A stretch of 64,000 nucleotides of DNA from Umbelopsis ramanniana AG (Eukaryota; Mucoromycota; Umbelopsidomycetes; Umbelopsidales; Umbelopsidaceae), in assembly GCF_025399195.1 (NCBI RefSeq), contig NW_026252106.1, positions 186,001-250,000 of the forward strand. The letters run 5' to 3'. Below are positions 11,177 to 22,614 of the stretch, in pieces; positions within the stretch are counted from its first letter, which is position 1, and the number at the start of each line of letters is the position of its first letter. The translations under genes and the position numbers were made by a program. The notes under the pieces were generated by a model. It did no database searches. It had not been told where the DNA came from and worked only from the letters and a program-made list of their open reading frames with translations.

Positions 11177-13111
11177 TTACAGGCTCTTTGCAGCATTTTT
11201 GCGTAGAGTGAACCTCACAATCACAGTTTGCTGTTGCAGATTCCGATAAAGTAAAAGACTAATCTTGAACAAACTTTTGGTTTTCTTTTGTTCTCTACAA
11301 ACGTCCTCGAGTTCCTGTACAACAAACAATTCGTTTCCAGTGCAAGGTTGAACGACGGTCATTTCCAGCGTGGCATTCTTTCCAAACAGAGAAACCTGAT
11401 TTGGAGCGGTTTGTCGGTTTGGTAGATAGGTCATAAATCCTTCCAGAACGGTGACTGATTGAGTAGCATCCAAGGTGTCGGATAGTTCGACAACATAACC
11501 CTCCGGTTCCTCATATGCTCTGATGACTCGCTGGAAGGACTTCAATGTCGAAAGCACATAGGCTTTGGTCATGTCTATCTGGATGCTTTTTGTATGATCC
11601 TGGACAGTAACATTGGATATGGTACCAGAATATTCACTTCCAACACCTTGAATTTGCTGTGAGAGGATGGGGACTGAGTGTATTATTGACTTTGGCCAGT
11701 CCGATAAGTATCGCGTCTTAGGATCAGAGTACTGCTTTGTATACAATCCTTTACCGGGGTCGGTTATGTAGTTCTCACCGTCGAAATGCACAACAAACGA
11801 CCCAATATCACAATGATTGTGCTCCTCGCCGTTGTGGCCAGCCTTCGCTATGATAACAAGTTGAGGAGAATGAGATGAGCCGATTACCATTCTTGCTACG
11901 CCGGTGTTGGGCAGGACGGCATCACTCAGTTCGATAGGAGGTTGCGGTAGACTGCCGTCCCACCAGGCTAAATCGCGGAAGACGAGGGCGCTCTTAGACA
12001 TTGCCACATTAGATTGTGAAAAAGAACCACCTGTTGGTATTGCCAGCATGTTACGAAGTTCAGGCTGATTCAGTCGCTCGGCTAGTCTGGATATGAAACC
12101 AGGACTGAAGGTCATCTTGTCTTCCTCTGCGTCTCCGAACGGCGCGAACTTATTGGGCCCTAGTTGTAACTTCCGCGCAGAAGAGGCAATAGACATTATC
12201 CTTGGATCTTGTAGTAAATCAATACCCCCAAGTGATCTTGCTCTTATCATCTCGAAAAAGGCTGTAAGGTAGGATAGTCCATATTGCCAATACCCCACGC
12301 CTTCAACCGTAGCTCCGTCAAGACCAAAGCCTTTGTTCAGATAGTGTTTCAGACCCTCCAAAGCTTGTGATACGCCACGGATAGCTCTATCAGGATCCAT
12401 TGGCACCAGAAGAAAACAGGCTCCAACAGAGGAATTGACGACTCCGTTCCAGTTGCTGGGTGATGTATACCACCACTCCGATCGTCCAGATTGCTCGTAC
12501 GGAGTTAAAACTCGCTTGTCAATTTCTTGATACACTCTGGCGACGAGGTTTCCATCCAACATATGTCCTACAACTTCCATTACTTGCGCTAGAGCGAACG
12601 CAGTTTCGGCGTTGAACAAATCTACCTTGCATCTGGTATGAGCTGGCACAACCCAAGTTGGTTCATCACAAATGTTGACAATAGCGGCATGAAGGAATTG
12701 AATGTAAGAAGCTACGTCGCGGATTTCATTCAGTCCATAACAATAAATAGCGTTGCTGGTCAACTGGACTCTTCTAAGAAAGTATGGATCTTCATAAGAC
12801 TTTCTATCGCCGCTTTTTTGATATTCGTTGTACAAGTCTTGGTTTAATTCTGTGTGAGTACTGACTCGCGCTCTCTCAGTGATGCGTATCAACTCTTTGC
12901 ATTGTTGACTGTTCCACGTTGTCTTACTGTTAGGCTTTGGTAGCTCAGGGATTGATTTACCCGCCGTTTGCACCATGTTAGCTCGCAGAAGATTTAAATC
13001 ACAAGCTAAAGAAGTTTGCGCCGTATTGGACGCCGGTGGAGATAACACATGCTGTTGTTCATTGTGCTCTGGGTGGTGGTGATGAAGCTTTTCTACAAGT
13101 CGTTCGAACAT
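11177..13111 (-). CDS. Heparinase II/III-like protein, probable polysaccharide lyase
   Basis: Single exon of 644 codons, starting at the ATG ending at 13111. The N-terminal ~330 residues look like the alpha-alpha toroid of heparinase II/III and alginate lyases. The C-terminal beta-sandwich carries the family's central motif around AGHNGEEHNHCDIGSF and ITDPGKGLY, with His residues expected at the metal or catalytic site. Bacterial relatives cleave acidic glycosaminoglycan or alginate chains by beta-elimination. No signal peptide is visible: the start is polar with a His-rich cluster, so either the enzyme is cytosolic or an upstream exon is missing. It is intron-free while flanking genes have three and seven introns, which is compatible with horizontal origin. 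Substrate unknown. Confidence 0.82.
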   Translation of the reverse strand: MFERLVEKLHHHHPEHNEQQHVLSPPASNTAQTSLACDLNLLRANMVQTAGKSIPELPKPNSKTTWNSQQCKELIRITERARVSTHTELNQDLYNEYQKSGDRKSYEDPYFLRRVQLTSNAIYCYGLNEIRDVASYIQFLHAAIVNICDEPTWVVPAHTRCKVDLFNAETAFALAQVMEVVGHMLDGNLVARVYQEIDKRVLTPYEQSGRSEWWYTSPSNWNGVVNSSVGACFLLVPMDPDRAIRGVSQALEGLKHYLNKGFGLDGATVEGVGYWQYGLSYLTAFFEMIRARSLGGIDLLQDPRIMSIASSARKLQLGPNKFAPFGDAEEDKMTFSPGFISRLAERLNQPELRNMLAIPTGGSFSQSNVAMSKSALVFRDLAWWDGSLPQPPIELSDAVLPNTGVARMVIGSSHSPQLVIIAKAGHNGEEHNHCDIGSFVVHFDGENYITDPGKGLYTKQYSDPKTRYLSDWPKSIIHSVPILSQQIQGVGSEYSGTISNVTVQDHTKSIQIDMTKAYVLSTLKSFQRVIRAYEEPEGYVVELSDTLDATQSVTVLEGFMTYLPNRQTAPNQVSLFGKNATLEMTVVQPCTGNELFVVQELEDVCREQKKTKSLFKISLLLYRNLQQQTVIVRFTLRKNAAKSL

Positions 13112-13352
13112 GAATGAAGTTGGCGGTAGAGAACAGCCAGTTTTTCGTAAACTTGTTGCAAAAGGGAGACAAAAAGTGATGTTGGAAAAAAATCCACATA
13201 CACCTATTGGTCACATTTTCCCCCGAGACATCATTTCCATGATTGCGGTAAATTTATTTTTATGTATTGCAAGTTGTTGGGGCGAATTGTTACAATTGTT
13301 GTTATTACTTAAGCTATTCTACGTATACGTTGGGTTATTCATGCAAGTGTGC

Positions 13353-15692
13353 TCATGATGTAGGCAAGCTAACAGCATCAAAGTCACATTTAACAGCAAA
13401 GACGTTGCCTCCTGGAAATTCTGCTTCCATCCTTATTTCATTTCTTCCAAAGTACATTCTATTTGGAAAACGAAGTAATGAGCCAAGCTAGTACATATGC
13501 TTGCGCAAGTATAGAAGCATGTACTTACCTAACTTCATAATTGACGCGTTGGCCTCTTTCTACACCAGCCATACGAGGAATAGGAATTTCAAGAGCGGCG
13601 ATTTGCTGGACCCCGGCTTGATTATACCATCGCGGCTCGTCAGGATTTTCAGTAGCATATAGTCGAAGGTCAGTGGAGTAGATGGTATTGTAGTATATAT
13701 ACATTTGCTCCCGAATACATTGATCTACGCGTATAGCATCGCCTTTACAAGCAAAAGTTAGAAACCGGGTAATGCAACGCACGCTTCCATCCGGTCTAAC
13801 AAATCTTGAGGATGGAGGATCCAGTAACTCGTCATATGGTAATCCAGCATTAATGCCATAGGTGCGCCTTAGGATACGGGAACTGATGGGTTGAGGATGT
13901 AAACCATAGTGTACAGCTCCACGTACGATGGCAAGCGACGCTCTTGCCGGATATAGAATTTGGGGTATTCGAGGTTGGAAGGTGGTTCGTACTCTATCGT
14001 ATAAGTAACTCGATGAACCAAACCCTCCAACTAGAAATATAGTATCGAGTGTCTTGCCAGTAATTTGATTTAATTGCGTTTCAATGAGATCAATCTAAAT
14101 GCGAATATGTGAGATTTTGCTACTCGTATCTCGAATGGTGATGGTAACTTACCACTCTGTTAACTACCGGATCAAAGACTCTTGACTTCAATTCAGCACC
14201 ACTAATGACCAGCATTGCGTCTTCTACATGAGCACCTTGAGCAGTAAGGACATTGAGATTCACTGAAGCCGGTAAGCTAAGGTACTGTGGCTCGTTTTCA
14301 TTTCCGTCAAACTCAGGCTAGATATAAGTGATGGGTGAGTAAACTAAAAGTCAGATACGCACGGTCCATTGAGAATAATCATTGTACCTTGATAGAATCA
14401 ATAAACTGATCCATCATTTTCAGCATAGAATTGGCGGAAACGTTTATAATTTCTTCACCCAACTTCTCTCGCAAGAGTGTCTCGAATCTCTGATCTAAGA
14501 AAATACTTCCACAGCTCTCTCCCATTCCTTTTGTGATTTCCTTGAGACGAGTCTTTCCCTCTCTTGGTTCCTCAATTTCACTAAATGGAAAAAGCTCATT
14601 AGTCCAAATGCCAGCCTCCTATGGGCAAAGGTATAAATCAAAATCATAACACTTACAATACAATCAAGTCAATGGTACCACCACCAGCATCGCAGATCAT
14701 GAATCGATCACCTTCCGTCAAGTTGGATTCTTTGCAGGATTTTTCGCAATATAGCGCTCCAGCTTCAGGCTCCGAAGTAATCATCAAGCGGTCCGGTGGA
14801 TCGTGTGCAGAGATGAGGCCAGCGTCAATTGCGGCAGTTCTCATTTTGGACTTTGCTCGGTCTACAGCCATCAATGTAAATTTTCATAATCAAAAGGATG
14901 TAAAGGGAAGATCAGGTACATACCAGACCACATGGCAGGGACAGTAAGACAGTATCTAAATTGCTCTTCAGTATAATTTCTTGCGAATTGCCTGCTGAGT
15001 TCCCGGACGACGTGACTGTGCAAGCACCTCAAATAATCAGATATTAACTTGGCAGTGGACCTAGAGATGAAGAAGTGGGTAATTAAAATCCATCAACTTA
15101 AGCATGGGCAGCGGCGCAAAATAGGCTGCAACTTACATGCCATTCGGTAATGGAGGACGTTTCAAGTTTTCGTCGAGGTTTAATTTGAAGCCAGTCAAGA
15201 GATCGTAGTTTGCAGCAGCACCAGGCTTAGCATACATCATCTTAGCGCCGTGACCCCATTCTACGACATTAGTGGAATCCCCTTTTTCATAAAGAAGGGC
15301 AGTTGGGACTTTGGGGAAGATGGATTCTCTTCTGTTGGGCCTGAAATTTTTCATTTGCCTTAGCAGCCACACTCGGTTAAGCGAACAATGAAACGAGTTA
15401 CGTACCATCGTTCTATATCAAGGACTTCTTCATTTTGACAGTATGCGTATGAAGCTCCTGAGAAAGTTGTTCCAAAGTCATAGCCGAGAACAATTTTGTA
15501 GCTGCTCATATCCGCGGACTGGACTGCTGGCTCAGTTCTCACGGGAGAATGAACTCTGGGAGAGACTGCGTTATTCGCGTGAAAAGGTAGAGCAGTGGAC
15601 ATTCGACTTAGATTCGGGGATCTTGAAGGTTCAGCTTGGGAATCAATGGGTAACATGGGATATAATGATTCCACCATGGCAAACGAAGACAT
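13353..15692 (-). CDS. HSPA12-like Hsp70-family ATPase
   Basis: Eight proposed exons, in coding order: 15692-15406, 15340-15137, 15060-14924, 14861-14657, 14580-14388, 14317-14153, 14094-13529, 13458-13353; together 620 residues, every join in frame. The actin/Hsp70 ATPase core is clear: phosphate-1 loop GYDFGTTFSG near residue 70, CLTVPAMWSDRAK, phosphate-2 loop CDAGGGTIDL, and adenosine loop VGGFGSS. The C-terminal part is the divergent region of the HSPA12 group rather than a classical substrate-binding domain, and there is no EEVD tail. This atypical Hsp70 group is common and often multicopy in early-diverging fungi. Its clients are unknown. The N-terminal ~60 residues are Ser/Pro-rich and probably disordered. 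Confidence 0.9.
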
Positions 15693-15814
15693 TGTAGAAC
15701 AAGAGGTGTGCCAAGCCAGTAAAATAACTGGGATCCAAAATGCTTAACCTTTAAATCTTGGCTCGAGCCTCTTGGTACCGCATTTGGGAAAATTTTTATT
15801 GGCAAGCTTTTTTA

Positions 15815-18072
15815 TTACGTTGCTTTATTTTCAGATTCATGGCAGAGAACGATAACATCGCCAGTTCGTCTCCAGTCGTCATGGAAATGTGAATTGAAGA
15901 ATCGTGCGCACTATTGGATAAATGATATTTAAATACTGCCTCATAAGCTCAATAGCTGTTGTGTATAGCGGCGTCTTACCTCTATGTAATGTCCTTGGCC
16001 TTTCAACAAATTGCCTACCGTTCCATTCCCGCCTTGATTCGGCATTTCCAGCAAGGAGTCAAATACAACCACATAGTTGGGGGACGATTTAGATGAAGTT
16101 GATAAGACCCTTTCGGTTATAAATAGGCTTGGATTGGCATAGAACTTGTCTGCTTCATCTTGATAATTTTTGCCGGACCTGTAACGTAGAGAACGATGAG
16201 TATCGCGACTACAATGACATGAAAAAGCAAACCCAGCTTACGTTTTCAATGGAGGCTCACAGGTCAAAAACCACGCATCCACATTCTTATCATGTATGAC
16301 AGATTGCCAAGGCGTGGAGTGACATGGCATCAAAAACGCAACTTCCATATCGTAATTGGTATACAGGCGACTGAGTTCTTGAGCTTCGGTTCTGATGTAG
16401 TTTACAGCATCTATGACGCCTCTTTGATGCGTCGTTGTTGTATATACTCCCATGGAAATGTTAATGGCCATGGTTGCAAGGACTGCCCACTTTCGCCACG
16501 CCAGAGGCAATTGCGATAATCCGTAGGCTGCAAAAATATGCATGATGGGTACAATAGGGTATATGAAGCGGAATTCTTTGTGCGCTAACAAACTGTACAC
16601 AGCTACAGTCCACGCCGTAACATACTTCAATGAGCGAACTCTGTCATTCAGTACCTGGTCTTTACCAATCTGATACCAACCAAAAAGGAAAGTGGGTAAA
16701 AGGCACACCAAAACGACTGGTATTCCTTGGCTCAGGTACCAGTGCCAAGAATGGATACCATAGAAAATTGAGATAGCTGATACAACGTTTAACTCGAAAA
16801 ATTTGCCAGGAGTGAATACTGGTTCAGAAAACAAGTTGCCTAGATGACCGTCATAACACCATGTATCCACTATGGTCGAAAAAGCTACCGCTGCCAAGCT
16901 AATGTGCCAAAATAGTGAGTCATCGAAAAAAACAATGAGGGTTACGAAGTGGAAATACAAACCCTGATACTTACAATATAGCAGCGGTATTGGCAATAAT
17001 CGCTTTAATATGAGAGCGAGCTTTGAAGATTAATTGCAATCCCAAGAAGGCCCATATCAAGGCATTAGTGGGTCTAATGATACAGGCCAGAGCTGCCCAA
17101 GCGAGAGAAATTCGGAAGTCTCTGAATGACAATTAGTAGATATTAAATAAAGTTAGTTAACTTTCATGGAGTACTACTGTATCATGATAAGAGGAGGTGA
17201 AAGTACCGAATCCAAGCTCCACTGGCATAGGCAACAGTGCCATCAATCGGCCAATAGTTGAGTGCAATGACTGTGAGGACCATCTCGAGAGAATTGGACA
17301 GAGTTCTAGCTGCCATATGGAAGTTGAAGAAGGACACCAAAGTACAGAAAAGCTTCGGTACAAGAGGCATAATTGTTGTTAGTTATTTGACCGACTGCTA
17401 TATAATGCATGGCCGATGACAAAGATGCTTACAACTGTGGGGGCAATGGTCTCCCCTACCGTCTTCTTTGCCAGGCGGTATGTAAAGTAGTCCGCTACAG
17501 CTGCAAGCACAGATTCTAAATATCTAGGAGCAGTGACCTATAAGGAAAGCAGTTGAGAATTTGTCAAGTGTGGGCTTCCCATAGATGAGATATTGACTTA
17601 CAAAGAAAGAGGTATTTTCTAGCCTTAAAAATTGCAGGCATTTGTACAGAGCTGCGAATATCAGCGGATGAGCAAAGCTTCTTATCCTTTCTCGCCATTC
17701 CCATGTTAGATAGCCATATGTATTAACCAAGCAAATGCAGAATCAAGGAAAAAATGGTTGTCGGTCATAAAAAAATGAACACAGATATTTTTTAACCCAC
17801 CAATTTTGCTCAATTGTTAAAAAAGGATATCCAAATGCCAGGCGATGCGCCACCTCTTGAGCTTGCCAATATTCGTCCGGATTATCATACGTTTGCGTGA
17901 TCGAAGCAATGCCAACTCGAAACAATAAGCAAATGCCAAAGATGATCATGCGCGAATTGCGATTGGATGCATAGACCTTTCGTAGTTCTTCTTCTGATAT
18001 TGAAGGTTCCGACATGGGTTCTTTTGCTTGAGCGGATTTTTGTCGTTTCCGATTCTTTGCTGCTATGGGCAT
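15815..18072 (-). CDS. GPI10: GPI mannosyltransferase III (PIG-B/Gpi10)
   Basis: Proposed exons in coding order: 18072-17831, 17719-17602, 17537-17433, 17352-17207, 17121-16975, 16898-16242, 16178-15980, 15910-15815; 569 residues. This ER multi-pass GT22 enzyme adds the third mannose (alpha-1,2, from dolichol-P-mannose) to the GPI anchor core. Support: the lumenal catalytic loop TYDNPDEYWQAQEVAHRL, then GYLTWEWRERIRSF, the GT22 signature HKEFRFIYP near residues 357-365, many hydrophobic segments, and a C-terminal RFFNSHFHDDWRR block typical of PIG-B. The first intron (17830-17720) is not GT-AG but AT-AC. An earlier in-frame TTG exists, but the first ATG is at 18072. It is divergent from the F-box gene with about 170 bp between starts, so promoters probably overlap. 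Confidence 0.93.
17720..17830 (-). other. U12-type AT-AC intron in GPI10
   Basis: The intron begins ATATCCTTTT (matches the U12 5' splice site ATATCCTTT) and ends TTAATAC. TTCCTTGAT, a match to the U12 branch site TTCCTTRAY, lies at 17750-17742, with its A 23 nt before the 3' end. Splicing gives AFG-YGYLTWEW with the frame intact, the conserved Gpi10/PIG-B sequence. No AG occurs between any usable GT and the start of that motif, so a GT-AG alternative cannot produce it. Confidence 0.88.
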
Positions 18073-18241
18073 TGTATCGAAAGCTTTCAAGGCGTGTTTG
18101 TTGGTAACTGAGACTGAATTACTGTCCGCTTGAAATTTCAACCCACCGTTTTTGAAAGGTCGTACAGTAAGTCAAGTGACCACCACCGTCTCCGAACAGC
18201 AAAGCCAGTTTGGTCTCTTTCAGTCTTTATCACCAATCTAC

Positions 18242-19560
18242 ATGCGCACACTCCCCACTGAATTAATTAACGAGATCCTATGCTATTTACCCTTTCAAGA
18301 CCTCTGGAAGCTTTTCAAAACCCCAAGCTATGACGCTGATCCTCTCAAAGGCATGCTCTTATGTGCTATGCGTCGGGCTCATGGCTTTGACTTCAGCCAC
18401 CAAGGCTTCCAGCACGAGATCACTATGCAACTTGCAGAACTAGAGATACGAATACGGGATGGAAAAAGGAAAGCAAGAAAGCACAAGGCATCATGTATTG
18501 AATCTCTGGCTAAGCATAATTCGAAAACTATCTGTAAATACTTTGATCAAGCCTTCTCCCAGGAAGTTGATGATAAGCAACGTTGTTGTATGGACACTCT
18601 TATTCACTATGTCAACGAGATAGCCCTGGCCATACTTCGGCAGAGTCTTAATATGACCACGATACCTGTGACTCTTGTTACCTTGCATTTTAAAATCTGT
18701 CAATACCTTTTGAGCGCCTGGGAAGCTCCGACCCCACGAACCTATCAGCGACTGCACAGTTTCCTATGGTCGCTTCCCTACAACGAAAGTGTGGAACTTT
18801 TTTCTTCACTTGAAGGATCGCTATGGTTTGTCTCGCAAGAAGCGTTTGTTGACATTTTAAAACGCAACCTAGGAATAAAAAACGATGGCACTCGCTCTTC
18901 ATCGTCAGCCACGTCGTCAAAAGATAAGATTTTTGACCTTTATGTGTCAAGAACCCATTCCCCCAAAGAAGCGCTTATCAGAATAGCTATCATCTGTGGC
19001 ATCTATATGAATCTGGGAGGCAGCATTGTCGAAAGTCCGGGTACTATTGAAGATCCCAATGACATGTTTACCTTGTGCTTCTCCGTTTGTGAAAGCGAGG
19101 CTTTCAATACCAACGACAAGATTTTAGTAAGCAGCTGCATCTTGTGTTTCCTGATCAAATGCGATAGCTCCCGATGGACACTGCCTACCTTTGGAAAAAC
19201 AATGGAAAGCTGGCAATTGAGGTCTGAAGCATGTCTACAGCAAGAGAATGTACAGGAATCTGAGGAACTACAGCTAATACTGAAGGTAATATTTTTTTTT
19301 TTTTTGGCTTTGTTTTATGGTCACTGTTTACGTTATCATTCGTTTGATCCGATCCATTTTTCTGATATCCTCTTGACCTACAGCTTATTTGTTCTCTCGA
19401 TAACGGATTCAATGTTTCCAAGCTGCTGAAAGATGATATCATACCATTGGATTCAGAATTCTATCAAATCGCCCAACGCTCCATATCCACCGCCCCTCGA
19501 TTTAGCTCTTTCTCAACCATAGCCCAGTGTCAATCCCTCCTGTATGATAGCGCCTTTTGA
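18242..19560 (+). CDS. F-box domain protein
   Basis: Proposed exons 18242-19285 and 19384-19560, 406 residues. The first 35 residues form an F-box (LPTELINEILCYLPFQDLWKLF), the Skp1-binding module of SCF ubiquitin ligases. No WD40, LRR or Kelch repeats follow; the rest is helical and moderately hydrophobic, with a Ser-rich linker near residues 220-230. The substrate cannot be named. The first in-frame ATG is used; the frame opens further upstream only from a TTG. The intron has a long T tract right after the donor. Confidence 0.8.
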
Positions 19561-19857
19561 AGGCTATTTGTAACATAATTCTGATTCCGTTTTAATTCCC
19601 CTTCGCTTCACCAATTGCTATACCCCTTCTCTTCTACTGTCATAATTTCTTTTTTCTTTCTTGTAACATACAGAATGTGGCCCTGCCAACAATGTATTGA
19701 TAATTTGTAATGCTTTTTGATGCATGAAAAAAATACGATGACAAACAAAAAAAAAGTAGATGGGAAGCAGCGATGAAAAATAGAGCATTGAGCTGCTAGC
19801 TAGGGTAACGCTGAGAAAGCAATAATGTTGCATGTAGTGGGAATGTAGGGTTAACAT

Positions 19858-20907
19858 CTAGATGTCGACAGGTGAGATCCTATTGGAGCTATCCCAATCG
19901 ATATCAATGGGGGACATCTTGCTTGAAGAGCTCAATGGGTCTATAAGTTTGAGCTCATCTTTAATGGCATTACGAGCAAGTGCATCCAGCTCCTTTGTTA
20001 TCATTGATACGATTTTCTGTAAATGGTGTAAGCATGGTGGTCTATTAGACAGAAGGAATAGCTAAAAATGGCATAGTCGTTGTCAATTCGTACCTTTAAT
20101 TTGGAATCGCACTTAAGCACTTGCTCGCAGAACGATTGTGTGCAAAGAGATTCTGTTCCAACCAACAATTTGTGATAAGCCTCGGCCAGTAGATCAAATA
20201 ATGTGAAGAAAGTTTGTATGTAGTCGAGCTCAAAGGGCTATCAACAAGCGGTTAGTTCAATGAAAAAAAAAGGCAGTTTGTAATATTGAAATGTGTAGTC
20301 CTACTTACAACATTAGGAGTAATTAAATGTGTGTATTCACCATCATCAATGTAGCTGTGATCATCTTTACTTTTCGTTTTTCGAAAGATATTTTTCTAAA
20401 GCAAGGCAGAGCCATTAGAAGACAGTCCTTAGGAAGATCTATTAAAAAAAATATTTCGAGCGAGATACTCACCATCTTTGGCTTTTGAGTTTCATTGTTA
20501 TGACATTCAAACTCATGGAGCAGGAGGTGGAGAGCTTTGACATAGTCGACTTGATTAGTAACATCCAATATCGGACCCAGTGACACGCCCAGCGTGAAAA
20601 ACTTCAACGTTCTAAAGGGGTGAAAGGTCGATTAGCTATTGAGCACCCGAGCGTATATTTTGCCACTGCCCTTAGTACATTCCCTGTGAACATACCTTGG
20701 AGTCATTTTGCTATTTTGGTACATGGATGCAAGGTCTTCCCGAGACAGCAGGACAGTATTGAACCAGTGAGTAGTACCTTCATGCGTTCGTCGAAGGTAA
20801 TTGATGGTGGCAATTCGCTTGTATACTAGTTCTGACAAAAAGTCATATATGTTTGTTTGGGTATTTAAGCTAGATGAAGTGAATGATGAGTTGAGATTGG
20901 AACTCAT
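19858..20907 (-). CDS. Fungal protein of unknown function
   Basis: Proposed exons in coding order: 20907-20696, 20611-20473, 20395-20309, 20237-20094, 20016-19858; 246 residues, all joins in frame with GT-AG borders. I do not recognise a named family. After a Ser/Thr/Asn-rich start comes a region that looks strongly constrained (YDFLSELVYKR, YLRRTHEG, HWFNTVLLSRE). A hydrophobic stretch FFTLGVSLGPILDV, a short basic RKTKSKDD loop, a second hydrophobic helix (FFTLFDLLAEAYHKLL) and a terminal KELDALARNAIKDEL helix follow. No signal peptide or clear TM segment. The compact helical pattern suggests a protein-interaction or membrane-peripheral factor. It is divergent from the pinin gene with about 190 bp between starts. 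Confidence 0.75.
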
Positions 20908-21098
20908 GCTGTGAAAGGAGTGTGGTGTAAGGAAAGGTTGGTGGCCAATAATGCGGTTACTGATCGGGGACAATCTTGGTCAAGATAAATTAGAATTCCG
21001 CCAGTTTGGCTGGGTTCAACCGTGACGTCGAAATTTGACTGTCGTGCGGGCTGTCGTTATTGTTGGGCATTAAGCTTCATTTCAACCAGTCAGGTACC

Positions 21099-22236
21099 AT
21101 GGCTGATACAACCTCAGAAGACGTTCAAGCGACGTATGTATAAAGCAGTAAAATGGAAGGTTGCTGGAGTAAATGGACTGATCCCTTGCTTTGATCCACT
21201 AGGCAAACAGTCGTAAATTCCAGCATCGTTGTTCCAGCTTCCACCGATGCAGCACCACACCGGAAGCGACAGAACGATGAGGACGTAGATCAAACCGACA
21301 AAAAAGAAATCGGGGTTCGTATAAAGCAACAATTGTGTACCGTGATACCTGTATTCCTCCAGCACACCGGTTTATTAAATACTTTCTCGTTACAGAAACG
21401 CCCTCGGTTAGACATGAGTCAAGATGGACAACGGCGAGGCAAGCGAATGTTTGGAGTGTTGATGGGAACACTAAACAAATTCAAAACCGAGACATCAAAC
21501 AAAACTACAGCAGTAAGGATTAGGAATAGTTTTGGCCGGCTATATATCGATTATACTCATGTACTGCGTATTTTTAGGAGAAACACCGTGAAGAGATTGA
21601 AACCAAATTGAAGGAAAAACTCGAACGTGAGCGTTCAGAACTTGCTGTCAAAGTTAAAAAAGACAAGGAAGAGCATTTGGAGCGCATACAGGAGCGAAAA
21701 CGACAGAGTCAGAGAGAGATAACGCAAAAAATGGTACGAGCAATTTATGTGCGCTTTGATCCCAATACTATACTCAGAATGACTAATTGCTATTATATTT
21801 GCAGGAAAAGACGAATGCTAAGCATAAGGTTCATTTAAGCAATTTTATAAAGACCAGGACCGAACCACAACTGTTGTACCGACCGGCCAAACTATCCGAA
21901 GAACAGACAGAACAGATTGACAGTCAGACGGAGAAGTCAAAGGCTGCTCTAGAGGACGTCCTCAGGAGACATGAGGAAGAGAACGCAGCGCAACCCAAAA
22001 TTATAGAGGATACAGATATGAACGAATCCATTGATAATGGAGAAGCAAAACGTGAAGATGACCAGCCAAAGGAAGTTGATAGTATGGACACTACTGAAAC
22101 AATGCAGCCTGAAGTTGCTGCAGAAGAGACCGATAAGAACTCAACGACAGAAGGTCATGCAGCAAATGAAGAAGAGCACCGCGCAGACACGTCGTCACAA
22201 AATGGCGATGTTGTAGACTACGAAGGAGAGCCATGA
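21099..22236 (+). CDS. PNN: Pinin-like splicing/exon-junction factor
   Basis: Proposed exons 21099-21133, 21203-21314, 21396-21512, 21578-21733 and 21805-22236; 283 residues. The pinin/SDK/memA domain is clear: RRGKRMFGVLMGTLNKF, then a long charged helix (EKHREEIETKLKEKLERE), KKDKEEHLERIQERKR, and the block HLSNFIKTRTEPQLLYRP. Pinin is nuclear and works with the exon-junction complex and splicing regulators. The N-terminal ~45 residues correspond to the short conserved pinin leader; the C-terminal ~100 residues are acidic and disordered (many Glu, Asp, Thr). The donor of the second intron is GTTCGT, a weak variant, but the frame requires it. Confidence 0.88.
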
Positions 22237-22614
22237 TCGTGCATGGATACTACCTTATAAATGATACCCCTCACATTTGTTGGCAATTTGCCATCCAGGG
22301 GCGCACAATCCCGATTGATGGTTGGATACACTTTACGATTTGGTAGAACCCAAAAAACAAAAGAAAAAATAACAAAAAAGAATAAAAAGGAAAACAACAA
22401 AATTTTTTATCATTAAATGATATGAATGTAAAAGAAATGGAACATAACATAATGGTGGACTCCTAGCAAGATGTACACAAAGCGATACTTTTCAAATACG
22501 AACAGAAATATGTAGGTTAGACAAGGCAGAAATAATGAGTTGATTTACATTAGAATCAAAAGTGATGAGCTGTAATACATCACCGAGAGGGGAGGAGAAC
22601 TATAAACTTTACTT
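22237..22614. other. Convergent 3' region between pinin and Puf genes
   Basis: About 380 bp between two convergent stop codons. It is AT-rich with A-runs around 22350-22410. Probably shared 3'UTR and polyadenylation sequence; no gene seen. Confidence 0.4.
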
